Assembly: GCF_030541005.1 (NCBI RefSeq)
Contig: NZ_JASSVM010000010.1
Span: 1 to 64,000, forward strand
Direction of reading: 5' to 3'
DNA from: Marinobacter sp. SS5-14b
GTDB lineage: Bacteria; Pseudomonadota; Gammaproteobacteria; Pseudomonadales; Oleiphilaceae
DNA length: 64,000 nt
Below, piece after piece: positions 53,685 to 64,000 of this stretch. The notes beneath the pieces were generated by a model. The model saw only the letters and a program-made list of their open reading frames with translations, was not told where the DNA came from and made no database searches. Numbering within the stretch: position 1 is the stretch's first letter; each line of letters starts with the position of its first letter. Both the position numbers and the translations under genes were made by a program.

Positions 53685-54785
53685 TCAGTGTTCGGTGACG
53701 GAAACACTGGAAATCGTCCCACCAAGATTCCGCTCCCGGGTAGACAACTCCGCCCCCACGCGTCTGGCAATATCACGGTAACGAAGCGCAACTTCGGACT
53801 CCGGCTCAGCAATCACGGTGGGCGAACCACTGTCGGTCTGTTCGCGAATGGTCATGTGCAGGGGCAATTGGCCCAGCAAGATGGTGTCGTATTCTTCCGC
53901 AATGCGCTCGCCGCCGCCGTGCCCGAACAGGGGCTCTTCATGGCCGCAGTTGCTGCAGATGTGAACGCTCATGTTTTCGATCACGCCAATCACCGGGACT
54001 TCGACCTTGCGGAACATTTCGATGCCTTTTTTACCGTCCAGCAGGGCGATGTCCTGGGGGGTGGTGACGATAACGGCGCCGGTGACCGGGACTTTCTGGC
54101 CGAGGGTGAGCTGGATGTCGCCGGTGCCGGGGGGCATGTCGACGATCAGGTAGTCGAGTTCATCCCACAGGGTTTGTTCCAGCAGCTGCATGACCGCACC
54201 GCTGACCATGGGGCCGCGCCAGGCCATGGGGGTTTTATCAGTGGTGACGAAGGCCATGGAGTTGGCTTGCAGGCCGTGGGCCTGGATGGGCACGAAGTAT
54301 TTGTTTTCACGCACGTCCGGGCGCTTACCTTCGGGCACGCCGAGCATCATGCCGATGCTGGGGCCGTAGATGTCGGCGTCAAGGATGCCTACTCTCGCGC
54401 CTTCGGCGTGCAGGGCGAGGGCGAGGTTGACGGCGGTGGTGGATTTGCCCACACCGCCTTTGCCGGAGGCGACGGCAATGATGTTTTTGACGCCGGCCAC
54501 GGGCGCGATGTCTTTGTTAACTTTGCAGGCGTGAATCTTCTGGCCCACGTGGACGTCGGCGCTTTCAACGCCGTCGACAAATTCCAGGGCGTTGGCAACG
54601 ATCTGTTTCAGGCCGCCGGCGATACCTTTGCTGGGGTACGGGAGCTCCACCATCAGGGTGACGTTACCCTGGTCGTCTGCAGTGAGGGATTTGACGGCAC
54701 CCAGGTCGTAGAGGTCTTTGTTCAGGTAGGGATCCCGGTATTCGCGGACGGCTTGTTCGAGTGCCTGCTGGGAAATCTGGGTCAT
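53685..54785 (-). CDS. apbC: Iron-sulfur cluster carrier ApbC (Mrp)
   Basis: The product has 366 residues, a P-loop ATPase that carries [4Fe-4S] clusters. An N-terminal MIP18-like domain covers about 1-90. The deviant Walker A SGKGGVGKSTTAVNLA is near residue 110. The cluster-binding CSNCGHEEPLFG is near 277. Divergent from metG, an arrangement frequent in gammaproteobacteria. Confidence 0.94.
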   Translation of the reverse strand: MTQISQQALEQAVREYRDPYLNKDLYDLGAVKSLTADDQGNVTLMVELPYPSKGIAGGLKQIVANALEFVDGVESADVHVGQKIHACKVNKDIAPVAGVKNIIAVASGKGGVGKSTTAVNLALALHAEGARVGILDADIYGPSIGMMLGVPEGKRPDVRENKYFVPIQAHGLQANSMAFVTTDKTPMAWRGPMVSGAVMQLLEQTLWDELDYLIVDMPPGTGDIQLTLGQKVPVTGAVIVTTPQDIALLDGKKGIEMFRKVEVPVIGVIENMSVHICSNCGHEEPLFGHGGGERIAEEYDTILLGQLPLHMTIREQTDSGSPTVIAEPESEVALRYRDIARRVGAELSTRERNLGGTISSVSVTEH

Positions 54786-54963
54786 CGGGGTCTCCGGAAT
54801 AAGCTAATCACCTTGAATGCAGGTGAAAAATGATGGTTTGGAAGGTATCATCTGTGGCCGTTTCTGACCATATGGGGTCTTCACCTGGAACAATCAATCC
54901 GGATTGCGGCCAGAACCCCGTTTGTCTTTCCAACCCGCATCACGATAAGGTTCGGACATCACC

Positions 54964-56994
54964 ATGACGCAAGCGAGCAAGTCACAGCGCGATATTCTGG
55001 TTACCAGCGCCCTGCCCTACGCCAACGGCCCAATCCATCTTGGGCATCTGCTGGAGTACATTCAGACGGATATCTGGGTGCGCTACCAGAACATGCGAGG
55101 CCACAACTGCTACTACGTTTGCGCAGACGATGCCCACGGCACCGCCATCATGCTGCGGGCCGAGCGCGAGGGTATTACGCCCGAGCAACTGATTGACCGG
55201 ATTCGTCAAGAGCATCAGGAAGACTTTGCCGGCTTCCATATCCGCTTCGACAATTACTACTCCACGCACTCGGAGGAGAACCAGTATTTCTCCGAGTACA
55301 TTTATCGCCAGATCCAGGAAAACGGGAATATTGCCACCCGCAAGATTACCCAGTTCTTCGATCCTGAAAAGGAAATGTTCCTGGCGGACCGGTTCATCAA
55401 GGGCACCTGCCCCAAGTGCAAGACTGATGACCAGTACGGTGATAACTGTGAGGCCTGTGGTGCCACCTATACCCCGGCGGAGCTGATCAACCCGCGTTCT
55501 GCAGTGTCTGGCGCTACTCCGGTGGAGAAGGAGTCCGAGCACTACTTCTTCAAGTTGCCGGAGTTTCACGATTTTCTGAGCAAGTGGACCCGCAGTGGTG
55601 CCCTGCAACCGCAGGTGGCCAACAAGCTGGCCGAATGGCTGGATGCCGGCCTACAGGAGTGGGACATCAGCCGTGATGCGCCTTATTTCGGCTTCGAGAT
55701 TCCCGATGCCCCGGGCAAGTATTTCTATGTCTGGCTGGACGCGCCTATCGGTTACCTGGCCAGCTTCAAGAACCTGTGTAACCGCGAAGGCATCGATTTC
55801 GAGCATTTCTGGAAGAAAGATTCCACCGCCGAGGTGTATCACTTCATCGGCAAGGACATCATTAACTTCCACGCCCTGTTCTGGCCGTCCATGCTGCACG
55901 ATGCCGGCTTCCGCACACCCACGGCGGTCTGGGCCCACGGCTTCGTGACGGTGAACGGCAAGAAGATGTCCAAGTCCCGCGGTACCTTCATCATGGCCCG
56001 CACCTACCTGGATCACCTGGACCCGGAATACCTGCGTTACTACTTCGCCGCCAAGTTGACCGGCGGTGTGGATGACATGGACCTGAATCTGGAAGACTTT
56101 GCCGCCCGGGTGAACTCGGACCTTGTGGGCAAGGTGGTCAATATCGCCAGCCGCAGTGCAGGCTTCATCACCAAGCGGTTCGACGGCAAGCTGGGCAAGA
56201 TCACCGAGCAGGACAAGCTGAAAGAGTTTATCGACGCCGGCGAGCAGATTGCCGAGTTTTACGAAACCCGTGAATTCGGTCGCGCCATGCGCCGGATCAT
56301 GGAGTTGGCCGACATTGCCAACCAGTACGTGAACGACGAGCAGCCGTGGGTGATCGCCAAGCAGGAAGGCCAGGACGACAAGCTGCAGGCCATCTGCACC
56401 AATGCCCTGAACATGTTCCGCTTGCTGATGACCTATCTGGCGCCGGTACTGCCGAAGACCGCCGAGGCGTCGCAGTCGTTCCTGAATTCGCGTCTCGACT
56501 GGAACAACCGCGGCGCCCTGCTGGAAAATCACGGCATCGATAAGTTCAAGCCGCTAATGAGCCGGGTTGATATGGCCCAGATCGAGATGATGCTGGACGC
56601 GTCCAAAGAGGAGATGCCGGCCGCCATTGGCCAGCCGTCGCCGGCCGCAGACCTTGAGCCCATTGCCGAGGAAATCGAGTTCGGGGATTTCGCCAAAGTC
56701 GATCTGCGAGTGGTCAAAATCGTCAAGGCCGAGCACGTTGAAGGCGCTGACAAGCTTCTTCGCCTGACTCTTGATGTGGGGCATGGTGAGCGCAACGTGT
56801 TTGCTGGTATCAAGTCTGCCTACAAGCCGGAAGATCTTGAAGGCCGTATGACCGTGATGGTCGCCAACCTGAAGCCCCGGAAAATGAAGTTTGGCATGTC
56901 GGAAGGCATGGTTCTGGCGGCCGGGCCTGGCGGCAAGGACATTTTCATCCTGTCCCCGGATTCCGGCGCCACGCCGGGCATGCGGGTTATGTAA
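54964..56994 (+). CDS. metG: Methionyl-tRNA synthetase
   Basis: The product has 676 residues, class I. HIGH-type [20 protein letters not shown] is near residue 16. The zinc domain has CPKC and CEAC near 145-163. The KMSKS motif is [11 protein letters not shown] near 334. The C-terminal EMAP-like tRNA-binding domain (about 575-676) has [21 protein letters not shown] full-length dimeric type. Confidence 0.97.
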   Translation: MTQASKSQRDILVTSALPYANGPIHLGHLLEYIQTDIWVRYQNMRGHNCYYVCADDAHGTAIMLRAEREGITPEQLIDRIRQEHQEDFAGFHIRFDNYYSTHSEENQYFSEYIYRQIQENGNIATRKITQFFDPEKEMFLADRFIKGTCPKCKTDDQYGDNCEACGATYTPAELINPRSAVSGATPVEKESEHYFFKLPEFHDFLSKWTRSGALQPQVANKLAEWLDAGLQEWDISRDAPYFGFEIPDAPGKYFYVWLDAPIGYLASFKNLCNREGIDFEHFWKKDSTAEVYHFIGKDIINFHALFWPSMLHDAGFRTPTAVWAHGFVTVNGKKMSKSRGTFIMARTYLDHLDPEYLRYYFAAKLTGGVDDMDLNLEDFAARVNSDLVGKVVNIASRSAGFITKRFDGKLGKITEQDKLKEFIDAGEQIAEFYETREFGRAMRRIMELADIANQYVNDEQPWVIAKQEGQDDKLQAICTNALNMFRLLMTYLAPVLPKTAEASQSFLNSRLDWNNRGALLENHGIDKFKPLMSRVDMAQIEMMLDASKEEMPAAIGQPSPAADLEPIAEEIEFGDFAKVDLRVVKIVKAEHVEGADKLLRLTLDVGHGERNVFAGIKSAYKPEDLEGRMTVMVANLKPRKMKFGMSEGMVLAAGPGGKDIFILSPDSGATPGMRVM

Positions 56995-57018
56995 GCAGCA
57001 ACAGGCAGAGACGCTCCG

Positions 57019-57600
57019 ATGACAGAGTATTTGCTGATATTGGTGAGCACCATTCTGGTGAACAACTTTGTGCTGGTGCAGTTCCTGGGACTGTGCCCGT
57101 TCATGGGCGTCTCCGGCAAGCTGGAGACCGCCATGGGCATGTCTCTGGCCACCACCTTTGTGCTGACCCTGGCCTCGGTGTGCAGCTATCTGGCATACAC
57201 CTATCTGCTGGAGCCGCTGGACCTGGCGTTTCTGCGCACCATCACCTTCATTCTGGTGATCGCCGTGGTGGTTCAGTTCACGGAAATGGTGGTGCGCAAA
57301 ACCAGCCCTCTGCTGTATCGGGTGCTGGGCATATTTTTGCCACTGATTACCACCAACTGTGCGGTGCTGGGTGTGGCCCTGCTGAACATCAACAAGAACA
57401 ACAACTTTGTTGAGTCTGTGTTGTATGGCTTCGGCGCTGCGGCGGGGTTTTCGCTGGTGCTCGTTCTGTTTGCTGCCATGCGCGAACGGATTGCCGTGTC
57501 TGACGTGCCTGTCGCCTTCCGGGGTGCCTCCATCGGCCTGATTACGGCCGGTCTGATGGCGCTGGCGTTCCTGGGCTTCACCGGCCTGGTTGTGATCTGA
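57019..57600 (+). CDS. rsxA: Electron transport complex subunit RsxA (RnfA)
   Basis: The product has 193 residues, six membrane helices. RsxA and RsxE are paired inverted-topology subunits of the Rnf/Rsx complex, which moves electrons between NADH and ferredoxin or reduces Sox[21 protein letters not shown] is family-typical, with a cysteine that helps hold a membrane iron-sulfur cluster. First gene of rsxABCDGE-nth. Confidence 0.96.
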   Translation: MTEYLLILVSTILVNNFVLVQFLGLCPFMGVSGKLETAMGMSLATTFVLTLASVCSYLAYTYLLEPLDLAFLRTITFILVIAVVVQFTEMVVRKTSPLLYRVLGIFLPLITTNCAVLGVALLNINKNNNFVESVLYGFGAAAGFSLVLVLFAAMRERIAVSDVPVAFRGASIGLITAGLMALAFLGFTGLVVI

Positions 57601-57613
57601 CGGAGCGGTTGAT

Positions 57614-58192
57614 ATGTGGACAAGCTTCCTGATTGCCGTTGTGGTGCTACTCGCCCTCGCGCTGGTCTTTGGCGCACTGCTGGGGTTTGCATCCGAGCGC
57701 TTCAAAGTAGAAGGCAACCCGCTGGTGGAGCAGATTGATGCGCTGCTGCCGCAAACCCAGTGTGGCCAGTGCGGTTTCCCCGGCTGCCACCCTTACGCAG
57801 AAGCCATTGCCAATGGCGAGGCGATCAACAAATGCCCGCCGGGCGGTGAAACCACCATCAAGGCCCTGGCCGACCTGCTGGACGTTGAGCCGCAGCCACT
57901 GGATGCCGAACACGGCGCAGAGCAAGCCAAACGGGTAGCCGTCATTCGTGAGGACGAATGTATCGGCTGTACCAAGTGCATCCAGGCCTGCCCGGTCGAT
58001 GCCATTCTGGGCGCGGCCAAGCACATGCATACGGTCATCGAAAGCGAGTGCACCGGTTGTGACCTGTGCGTGGAGCCCTGCCCGGTCGATTGCATTGACA
58101 TGATCACCATCCAACCGGATATCCGCACCTGGACCTGGACACCGCCCAAACCCGACATCATTGCCACCGACCGCCAGGGAGCCAGTGCCTGA
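57614..58192 (+). CDS. rsxB: Electron transport complex subunit RsxB (RnfB)
   Basis: The product has 192 residues. One N-terminal helix is followed by a [13 protein letters not shown] cluster motif (4Fe-4S) near 52 and a bacterial ferredoxin domain with [16 protein letters not shown] and [16 protein letters not shown]. It passes electrons to the membrane part. It overlaps rsxC by one base. Confidence 0.96.
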   Translation: MWTSFLIAVVVLLALALVFGALLGFASERFKVEGNPLVEQIDALLPQTQCGQCGFPGCHPYAEAIANGEAINKCPPGGETTIKALADLLDVEPQPLDAEHGAEQAKRVAVIREDECIGCTKCIQACPVDAILGAAKHMHTVIESECTGCDLCVEPCPVDCIDMITIQPDIRTWTWTPPKPDIIATDRQGASA

Positions 58193-60024
58193 TGACTCAG
58201 TTGTGGGATTTTTCCGGCGGGGTTCATCCGCCTGAGAACAAGCAGCAGTCGACCCGCCGCCCCATCCGTATGGCCGGTATACCGGATCGCCTGATTCTGC
58301 CATTACAGCAGCACATAGGTGAGCCCGCCGAAGTGATCGTGAACATCGGTGACCGGGTACTCAAAGGTCAGAAAATTGCCGACGTCAAAGCTGGCATGGG
58401 TGTGCCGGTGCATGCATCGACCTCCGGCATGGTTGAAGCCATCGAGCACAGGGCGGTGCCCCACCCTTCCGGCATGTCAGACTGGTGTGTGGTGATCAAG
58501 CCCGACGGCGAGGACCAGTGGTGCGAGCGCAAGCCAGTGAGTGACTATCGCAAGCTTGATCGCGAACAGGTGCTGGGCATGATCCGTGATGCGGGAATAG
58601 CGGGCATGGGTGGCGCCGGCTTTCCAACGGACATCAAATTACGCCCGCCCCGGGATCGCAAGGTCGAAACCCTGATTCTTAATGGCGCGGAGTGCGAGCC
58701 GTACATCACCGCCGATGACATGACCATGCGGGAGCATGCTTCCGAGGTGGTCGCCGGCCTGAAGATCATGGCCTGGATTCTGCGCCCGTCCCGTTGTGTG
58801 ATCGGCATTGAAGACAATAAGCCAGAAGCCATACTCGCCATGCGCGATGCGGTTCAGGGTACCCAGATTGAAATCGCCGTGATACCCACAAAGTACCCTT
58901 CGGGTGGCGAAAAACAGCTGATTCAGATCCTCACCGGGCTGGAAGTTCCCAGCGGCGGCATTCCCGCGGACATCGGCGTCATGTGCCAGAACGTGGGCAC
59001 CGCCATGGCCGTATCCCGCGCGATATTCGAAGCCACACCTCTGATTTCACGGGTAGTTACCATCACCGGCGAAGCCGTCCGGGACGCCGGCACCTTTGAA
59101 GTGCTGATCGGCACGCCGGTCAGTGAACTTCTGACGGCAGCCGGGCTCGAAACCGGAAAACTTGACCGGCTCGTGCTCGGCGGCCCGATGATGGGCTACA
59201 CACTCACGACCGACACTATCCCGGTGGTGAAAACCGCCAACTGCGTGATCGCCGCCACCTCAGAGGAATTACCTGCACCGCCGCCCGAACAGCCTTGCAT
59301 TCGATGCAGCCAGTGCGCAGAAGCCTGCCCCATGGAGTTATTGCCGCAACAGCTGTTCTGGTACGCAAAAGCAGCAGAGTTTGAAAAAGCAGAACACCTG
59401 AACCTGTTTGACTGTATCGAGTGTGGCGCCTGTTCGTATGTGTGCCCCAGCTCGATTCCGCTGGTTCAGTACTACCGCTACGCCAAAGGCGAAATCCGGC
59501 AACAGCGTGCTGAGCAGCTGAAATCCGACCGGGCAAGGGAAAGGTTTGAGGCACGCCAGGCACGCCTTGAGCGGGAGCAGCAGGAAAAAGAGGCCCGCCG
59601 TAAAGAGCGGGCGAAAGCCGCAGCAGAAGCCCAGGCAAAGAAACAAGCCGAAGCGGAAGAAGCAGCGGCCCAGGGCGAGGCGGTAGATGATAGGGCAGCC
59701 AAGGCCGCCCTGGTGCAGCAAGCACTGGAACGCAAAAAAGCAAAAGCCTCAACCAAAGCCGAAAGCGCGCCGGAACAGCCGCTCACCGACACCCGGGAAC
59801 AACCAGATATTGAGAGTCTGGAAAAGCAATTGATGCAGGCAGAAGCCAAACTCAGCACCATGCAGGGCATGCTGGAAGAAGCAAAAGCCCAGCAGGCTGA
59901 CAACGTGGACAAACTGGAACGCGCTGTCGCAAAAAACCACGACCGGGTAGAGCGGGCACGGCAGGCGCTTACTGAAGCCCGTCAGCAATCGACCCCGGAA
60001 ACTGAAACTCCGTCGCCCGAGTAA
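58192..60024 (+). CDS. rsxC: Electron transport complex subunit RsxC (RnfC)
   Basis: The product has 610 residues. The NADH/FMN-binding core (GMGGAGFPTDIKL, near 140) and two 4Fe-4S motifs (CIRCSQCAEACPMELL near 366, CIECGACSYVCPSS near 406) are intact. The C-terminal 170 residues are a long charged, alanine-, lysine- and glutamate-rich coiled coil, of the length seen in gammaproteobacterial RnfC. It is the peripheral NADH-oxidising subunit. Confidence 0.96.
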   Translation: MTQLWDFSGGVHPPENKQQSTRRPIRMAGIPDRLILPLQQHIGEPAEVIVNIGDRVLKGQKIADVKAGMGVPVHASTSGMVEAIEHRAVPHPSGMSDWCVVIKPDGEDQWCERKPVSDYRKLDREQVLGMIRDAGIAGMGGAGFPTDIKLRPPRDRKVETLILNGAECEPYITADDMTMREHASEVVAGLKIMAWILRPSRCVIGIEDNKPEAILAMRDAVQGTQIEIAVIPTKYPSGGEKQLIQILTGLEVPSGGIPADIGVMCQNVGTAMAVSRAIFEATPLISRVVTITGEAVRDAGTFEVLIGTPVSELLTAAGLETGKLDRLVLGGPMMGYTLTTDTIPVVKTANCVIAATSEELPAPPPEQPCIRCSQCAEACPMELLPQQLFWYAKAAEFEKAEHLNLFDCIECGACSYVCPSSIPLVQYYRYAKGEIRQQRAEQLKSDRARERFEARQARLEREQQEKEARRKERAKAAAEAQAKKQAEAEEAAAQGEAVDDRAAKAALVQQALERKKAKASTKAESAPEQPLTDTREQPDIESLEKQLMQAEAKLSTMQGMLEEAKAQQADNVDKLERAVAKNHDRVERARQALTEARQQSTPETETPSPE

Positions 60025-60045
60025 CCCATTGCAGGCTGATCGTTC

Positions 60046-61098
60046 ATGGCATTAGTTCAACAATCATCACCTCATGCCCACCGCGCCCGCCCTACGTCAC
60101 GGGTGATGCTCTGGGTGATTCTGGCAGCCCTTCCGGGCCTGCTCGCCCAGACCCTGTTTTTTGGCTGGGGCAACCTGATCAACGTTGTCTGGTGTATTGC
60201 CCTGGCGCTGGCCTCCGAGGCAGCCATCCTGAAGCTGCGCAACAAGCCGGTGGCGTTTTTCCTGAAAGACAACACCGCTGCGGTGACCGGGCTATTGCTT
60301 GGCCTTTCTCTGCCCCAGTTTGCGCCCTGGTGGGTGTCCGGCGTTGCCGTAATCACCGCCATCATTGTGGCAAAACAATTGTACGGTGGGCTGGGTTCTA
60401 ATCCCTTCAACCCCGCTATGGTGGGCTATGCTCTGGTGCTGGTGTCTTTCCCGGTGGCGATGACCACCAACTGGGCGCAGGCTGCGACGCTCTGGGGCGG
60501 CGCGCCCGGTTTCGGAGAAACACTCACAACGATCTTTTCTGCCAGCCAGACTGCTGTCGATGGCTGGACCATGGCCACGCCACTGGACGAGTACAAGCAC
60601 AAGATCGCCACCCACACCGCCGCCGAGGTGCTGCAACACCCCACCTTTGGCGACCAGGTTGCCCGGGGCTGGGAATGGGTCAACCTGGCGTTCCTGGCCG
60701 GAGGCATTCTGCTGATCGGCCTGAAAATCATCAGCTGGCATATTCCGGTCGCCTTTCTGGCGGCCATGGCCATCATGAGCCTGGCGTTCGGCAACAACGT
60801 CGATCAGTATGCACCGTTGCAACTGCACTTGCTGGCCGGCGGCACCATGTTGGGTGCGTTTTTTATTGCCACGGACCCTGTTTCTGCCGCCACCAGCCAT
60901 CAGGGCAAGCTCATATACGGGGCAGGCATCGGTATCCTGATCTACCTGATCCGCACATGGGGCAACTACCCGGATGCCGTCGCGTTCAGCGTTTTGCTGA
61001 TGAACTTCGCAGTGCCCTTTATCGACCACTACACACCACCCCGGACGTACGGTCACCACAAAGCCCGGCGCGGGTTACCCGGCAGGAATGGAGGCTGA
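60046..61098 (+). CDS. rsxD: Electron transport complex subunit RsxD (RnfD)
   Basis: The product has 350 residues, about nine membrane helices. The motif [16 protein letters not shown] carries the threonine that binds FMN covalently. [20 protein letters not shown] is a second family word. It lies between rsxC and rsxG, four bases before rsxG. Confidence 0.96.
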   Translation: MALVQQSSPHAHRARPTSRVMLWVILAALPGLLAQTLFFGWGNLINVVWCIALALASEAAILKLRNKPVAFFLKDNTAAVTGLLLGLSLPQFAPWWVSGVAVITAIIVAKQLYGGLGSNPFNPAMVGYALVLVSFPVAMTTNWAQAATLWGGAPGFGETLTTIFSASQTAVDGWTMATPLDEYKHKIATHTAAEVLQHPTFGDQVARGWEWVNLAFLAGGILLIGLKIISWHIPVAFLAAMAIMSLAFGNNVDQYAPLQLHLLAGGTMLGAFFIATDPVSAATSHQGKLIYGAGIGILIYLIRTWGNYPDAVAFSVLLMNFAVPFIDHYTPPRTYGHHKARRGLPGRNGG

Positions 61099-61101
61099 AA
61101 C

Positions 61102-61803
61102 ATGAGTGCATTGTTTACCTCCATTCGTCGCAGCGCCATCGGCCTCGGGCTGTTCGCGGTTATCACCGGCGGCACCATAGCCTTGACCCAGGGGATCACC
61201 AAGGATCGCATCAAGGAGCAGGCAGAAAGAGCCGAGGCCAAGGCCTTATTCGAGATCATTCCCGAAAGCCACCACGATAACGATCTGCTGAAAGACGTCG
61301 TCACGCTCCCCGCCAGCGACCGACTGCCGGGTGCAGGCCCGCTGAAGGTCTGGGTTGCGCGCCGCAATGGCCAGCCCATAGGGGTGATTATGCCAATGGT
61401 CGCGCCTGATGGTTACTCCGGGGAAATCCGGTTACTGGTCGGTATCAACATGAGTGGCGAGGTTCTGGGGGTTCGTGTAACCAACCACCGTGAAACACCC
61501 GGGCTGGGTGATCGCATCGAAACCCGGAAGTCTGACTGGATCTATGGCTTTGACGGTCGCTCCCTGACCAATACCCACCAGAGCCAGTGGAACGTTAAGA
61601 AAAACGGCGGTGTGTTCGACCAGTTTACCGGCGCCACCATTACCCCGAGGGCCGTGGTGAAAGCCGTTATGAAATCCTTGCTCTATTTCCGGCAGAATCG
61701 CCAGGAAATCCGTGAACGGCTGAACGAACCAACTGACCCCCGGCATAAAAACCAGCGCCCGGAAGCGATTGCCGGTGAATCCAAACCCATGGAGCATTCC
61801 TGA
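61102..61803 (+). CDS. rsxG: Electron transport complex subunit RsxG (RnfG)
   Basis: The product has 233 residues. One N-terminal helix ([18 protein letters not shown]) is followed by a periplasmic FMN-binding domain. The covalent FMN motif [12 protein letters not shown] is near 180; its threonine is conserved. Usual size for the family. Confidence 0.95.
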   Translation: MSALFTSIRRSAIGLGLFAVITGGTIALTQGITKDRIKEQAERAEAKALFEIIPESHHDNDLLKDVVTLPASDRLPGAGPLKVWVARRNGQPIGVIMPMVAPDGYSGEIRLLVGINMSGEVLGVRVTNHRETPGLGDRIETRKSDWIYGFDGRSLTNTHQSQWNVKKNGGVFDQFTGATITPRAVVKAVMKSLLYFRQNRQEIRERLNEPTDPRHKNQRPEAIAGESKPMEHS

Positions 61804-61805
61804 TC

Positions 61806-62522
61806 ATGGCGACCAAAACCTCCGCTGAAATTATTAAAGACGGCCTCTGGAGCAACAACCCTGCGCTGGTGCAAGTGCTTGGCCTGTGCCCTCTGCTCGC
61901 GGTCACCAGCACGGTGGTCAATGCCATCGGCCTCGGCATCGCGACCCTGTTGGTGCTGATCGGCTCCAACCTGTCGGTGTCGTTAATCCGCAACTTTGTC
62001 GGTGAGTCCGTTCGGTTACCGGCCTTTGTGATGATCATTGCCTCCTTCGTTACCTGTGCCGAGTTGCTGATGCAGGCGTTTACCTATGAGCTGTACCAGA
62101 TTCTCGGCATATTTATTCCGCTGATCGTTACCAACTGCGCGATCCTTGGGCGGGCGGATGCCTTTGCCTCAAAAAATCCGCCGCTGCCGGCAGCTCTTGA
62201 TGGGGCCATGATGGGTCTTGGTTTCCTCGCTGTGTTGATTGTACTCGGCGGAATGCGGGAGCTGATCGGCCAAGGCACCTTGTTTGCGGATATGCACTTG
62301 CTACTGGGCCCGGTGGCATCGGACTGGGTTGTCCGGCCATTCGAACAGTACCCGGATATGCTGTTCATGGTATTACCTCCTGGCGCGTTTATGGGCCTGG
62401 GCCTTTTGATCGCCCTGAAAAACAGTATCGACCATCGCCTGAAGGAGCGCAGAATCAGCGCTGAGCCAGCCCAGATTGCCAGCGGCAGTAAACGGGTACG
62501 GGTAACCGGCACTATCTCCTGA
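61806..62522 (+). CDS. rsxE: Electron transport complex subunit RsxE (RnfE)
   Basis: The product has 238 residues, six membrane helices, the partner of Rsx[21 protein letters not shown] near residue 18 and [19 protein letters not shown] near 103 are family words with the cluster-binding cysteines. It is the last rsx gene; nth follows after 44 bases. Confidence 0.96.
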   Translation: MATKTSAEIIKDGLWSNNPALVQVLGLCPLLAVTSTVVNAIGLGIATLLVLIGSNLSVSLIRNFVGESVRLPAFVMIIASFVTCAELLMQAFTYELYQILGIFIPLIVTNCAILGRADAFASKNPPLPAALDGAMMGLGFLAVLIVLGGMRELIGQGTLFADMHLLLGPVASDWVVRPFEQYPDMLFMVLPPGAFMGLGLLIALKNSIDHRLKERRISAEPAQIASGSKRVRVTGTIS

Positions 62523-62566
62523 GCCCGGCGCCTGGACCAGGCTCTTGAACTTGAAACCGGAAAACC

Positions 62567-63205
62567 ATGAATAAAGAAAAGCGCATAGAGATTTTTACAC
62601 GGCTGCGGGATAACAACCCAACCCCGACCACGGAGCTCAACTACAGCACGCCGTTCGAGCTGCTGATTGCCGTGATTCTGTCGGCGCAGGCCACCGATGT
62701 AGGTGTCAACAAGGCCACCGACAAGCTCTACCCCGTTGCCAATACACCGGAAGCCATTCTTGCGCTGGGTGTCGATGGGCTCAAAGAGTACATCAAGACC
62801 ATCGGCCTGTTTAACAGCAAGGCCGAGAACGTTATCAAGACCTGCCGAATGCTGATTGAACAGCACGGCAGCGAAGTGCCGGAGAAGCGGGAAGAGCTGG
62901 AAGCCTTGCCTGGCGTGGGCCGAAAAACTGCCAACGTGGTGCTTAACACAGCATTTCGCCAACCGGCCATGGCGGTGGATACCCACATCTTCCGGGTTTC
63001 AAACCGGACCGGTATTGCACCTGGAAAAAACGTTCTGGACGTTGAAAAGCGGTTGATGAGACTGGTTCCAAAAGAATTTCTTATGGACGCTCACCACTGG
63101 CTGATTCTTCATGGCCGCTACACCTGCACGGCACGTAAGCCAAAATGCGGCGCCTGTCTCATTGAAGACCTTTGCGAATTCAAACAGAAGCGGGACTATC
63201 AATAG
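62567..63205 (+). CDS. nth: Endonuclease III
   Basis: The product has 212 residues, a DNA glycosylase/AP-lyase for oxidised pyrimidines. The helix-hairpin-helix LPGVGRKTANVVLN carries the catalytic lysine, VDTHIFRV the aspartate, and the 4Fe-4S motif CTARKPKCGACLIEDLC is complete. The association with rsx is conserved and may reflect shared iron-sulfur or redox biology. Confidence 0.97.
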   Translation: MNKEKRIEIFTRLRDNNPTPTTELNYSTPFELLIAVILSAQATDVGVNKATDKLYPVANTPEAILALGVDGLKEYIKTIGLFNSKAENVIKTCRMLIEQHGSEVPEKREELEALPGVGRKTANVVLNTAFRQPAMAVDTHIFRVSNRTGIAPGKNVLDVEKRLMRLVPKEFLMDAHHWLILHGRYTCTARKPKCGACLIEDLCEFKQKRDYQ

Positions 63206-63234
63206 TCTCAGGCCAGTGACTTGTCAGAGAACGC

Positions 63235-63262
63235 AAAAAAGCCGGCGATTGCCGGCTTTTTT
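63235..63262. terminator. Bidirectional Rho-independent terminator
   Basis: The stem AGCCGGC/GCCGGCT has a GATT loop, flanked by A6 and T6, between the convergent nth and chalcone-isomerase-like genes. Confidence 0.93.
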
Positions 63263-63282
63263 GTCACTGGAAACCCAACCTA

Positions 63283-63858
63283 TCAGTTCTGGCCGAGCAT
63301 CTTTTCTTTCAAATCTTTCTGGGCGGGCTTGTCCGACAACCAGATACCAAACAACGCTTTCTTGAACTCAAGATCGCCAACGATATCTTTCTGCTCACCA
63401 TTTTTCAGAACACGAACGCCTTCTCCGGGAATGTAAACCAGATCAAACACGTCACCCTCTTTAATCTCTTCCTGGAACACGCCCATGAACTGATCAACTT
63501 CGGACTGGATGGCAGAAAGATCACCGTCAGTGGAGGCCTCAAAGCCTTCCATCGTCGCTTCGGTCATGCGCTCGCTGGTAATCATGCCAGAGGTAATGTG
63601 CAGAGTAATGGCCTGGTGCTCATCGGCATTGATCACCGCCTCACCATTATTGATCTTCTCTGGCACATACAGCCCGCCAACATACAGATCCATGAACCAC
63701 TTGGAGCGAGTTCCGGCTCCATTGAGCTGAAGTTCCTTGCCCATAGCAGAGTAGGTATCCGGTACATCTACGCTACCCACAGTAAGAGCTGAAGCCGGGG
63801 CAGAAAGAACACCTGCCAGAAAAAGTGAAGCAAATCCTGTTGTAAGAGCCTTCTTCAT
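63283..63858 (-). CDS. Chalcone isomerase-like exported protein
   Basis: The product has 191 residues. A signal peptide (residues 1-23, LTTGFASLFLAGVLSAPASA) is followed by a domain of the chalcone-isomerase-like family (LNGAGTRSKWFMDLYVGGLY, FDLVYIPGEGVRVL). Bacterial members are thought to bind lipid or fatty acids, not to isomerise chalcones. The ATG at 63858 follows AAAGGA. Confidence 0.87.
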   Translation of the reverse strand: MKKALTTGFASLFLAGVLSAPASALTVGSVDVPDTYSAMGKELQLNGAGTRSKWFMDLYVGGLYVPEKINNGEAVINADEHQAITLHITSGMITSERMTEATMEGFEASTDGDLSAIQSEVDQFMGVFQEEIKEGDVFDLVYIPGEGVRVLKNGEQKDIVGDLEFKKALFGIWLSDKPAQKDLKEKMLGQN

Positions 63859-64000
63859 AGTCCTTTCCTTTAGATCGTTATTATTGAATGTTTCATTCGA
63901 CGCCAGGACGACACCCAGTTCCGGCCCGGCGCTCACATTCTAACAACGACCCAATTCGCCATTCGCCACTTGGTTCTCATTTGCTGCCACAATTCACAAA

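Overview
The window looks like a chromosome segment of a marine gammaproteobacterium, most likely Marinobacter or a close relative. This is an inference from gene content and order: rsxABCDGE-nth, alaS-lysC-csrA followed by tRNA genes, the imuA-imuB-dnaE2 mutasome, the oadGAB sodium pump and ampD-ampE. No database search was possible. All functions are assigned from recognisable motifs and conserved gene order.

Positions 1-9935 are a chromosomal integron. The integrase gene intI (9936-10922) reads rightwards. The cassette array lies to its left and reads leftwards, the usual divergent arrangement. I count 19 cassettes, each with its attC at its left end; the attC of the most distal one is not resolved. 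From the attI side they are: two identical 430-bp cassettes without a convincing ORF, each carrying a perfect LexA box and a 25-bp inverted repeat (9156-9585, 8726-9155); a degenerate small-protein cassette (8292-8725); hypothetical proteins, a GFA-family protein, zinc-ribbon proteins, membrane proteins and a GIY-YIG protein (4831-8291); more degenerate small-protein cassettes (4411-4830, 3629-4021, 1599-2033) around a zinc-motif protein and an AT-rich OLD-like ATPase/TOPRIM gene; then a membrane protein, an RraB-like protein and a MAPEG protein at the distal end.

Positions 10919-16622 hold phhB and the SOS mutasome imuA-imuB-dnaE2. Both intI and imuA have a perfect LexA box overlapping the -10 element, so DNA damage should induce cassette shuffling and error-prone synthesis together. 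The rest is core genome. It includes oadGAB (16984-20406), dbpA, yaiL, two tRNA-Arg and one tRNA-Ser, csrA-lysC-alaS, an RDD protein, lptFG divergent from pepA-holC-valS, panE and a PduO-type adenosyltransferase. It continues with a chemoreceptor, ampDE, a DUF1631 protein, nadC, yqcC-parA, pgsA-hda, a DUF2066 protein, purMN, avtA, dcd-yjaG, apbC, metG, rsxABCDGE-nth and a chalcone-isomerase-like protein.

The most unusual signals are two. First, a three-copy intergenic element (16693-16881, 32607-32720, 53537-53640) has a conserved, hairpin-rich core. Its outer arms differ between loci, yet within each copy they pair almost perfectly. Every copy lies 35-70 bp past a gene, in the orientation of that gene. 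Second, the duplicated SOS-promoter cassette sits at the attI-proximal end of the array.
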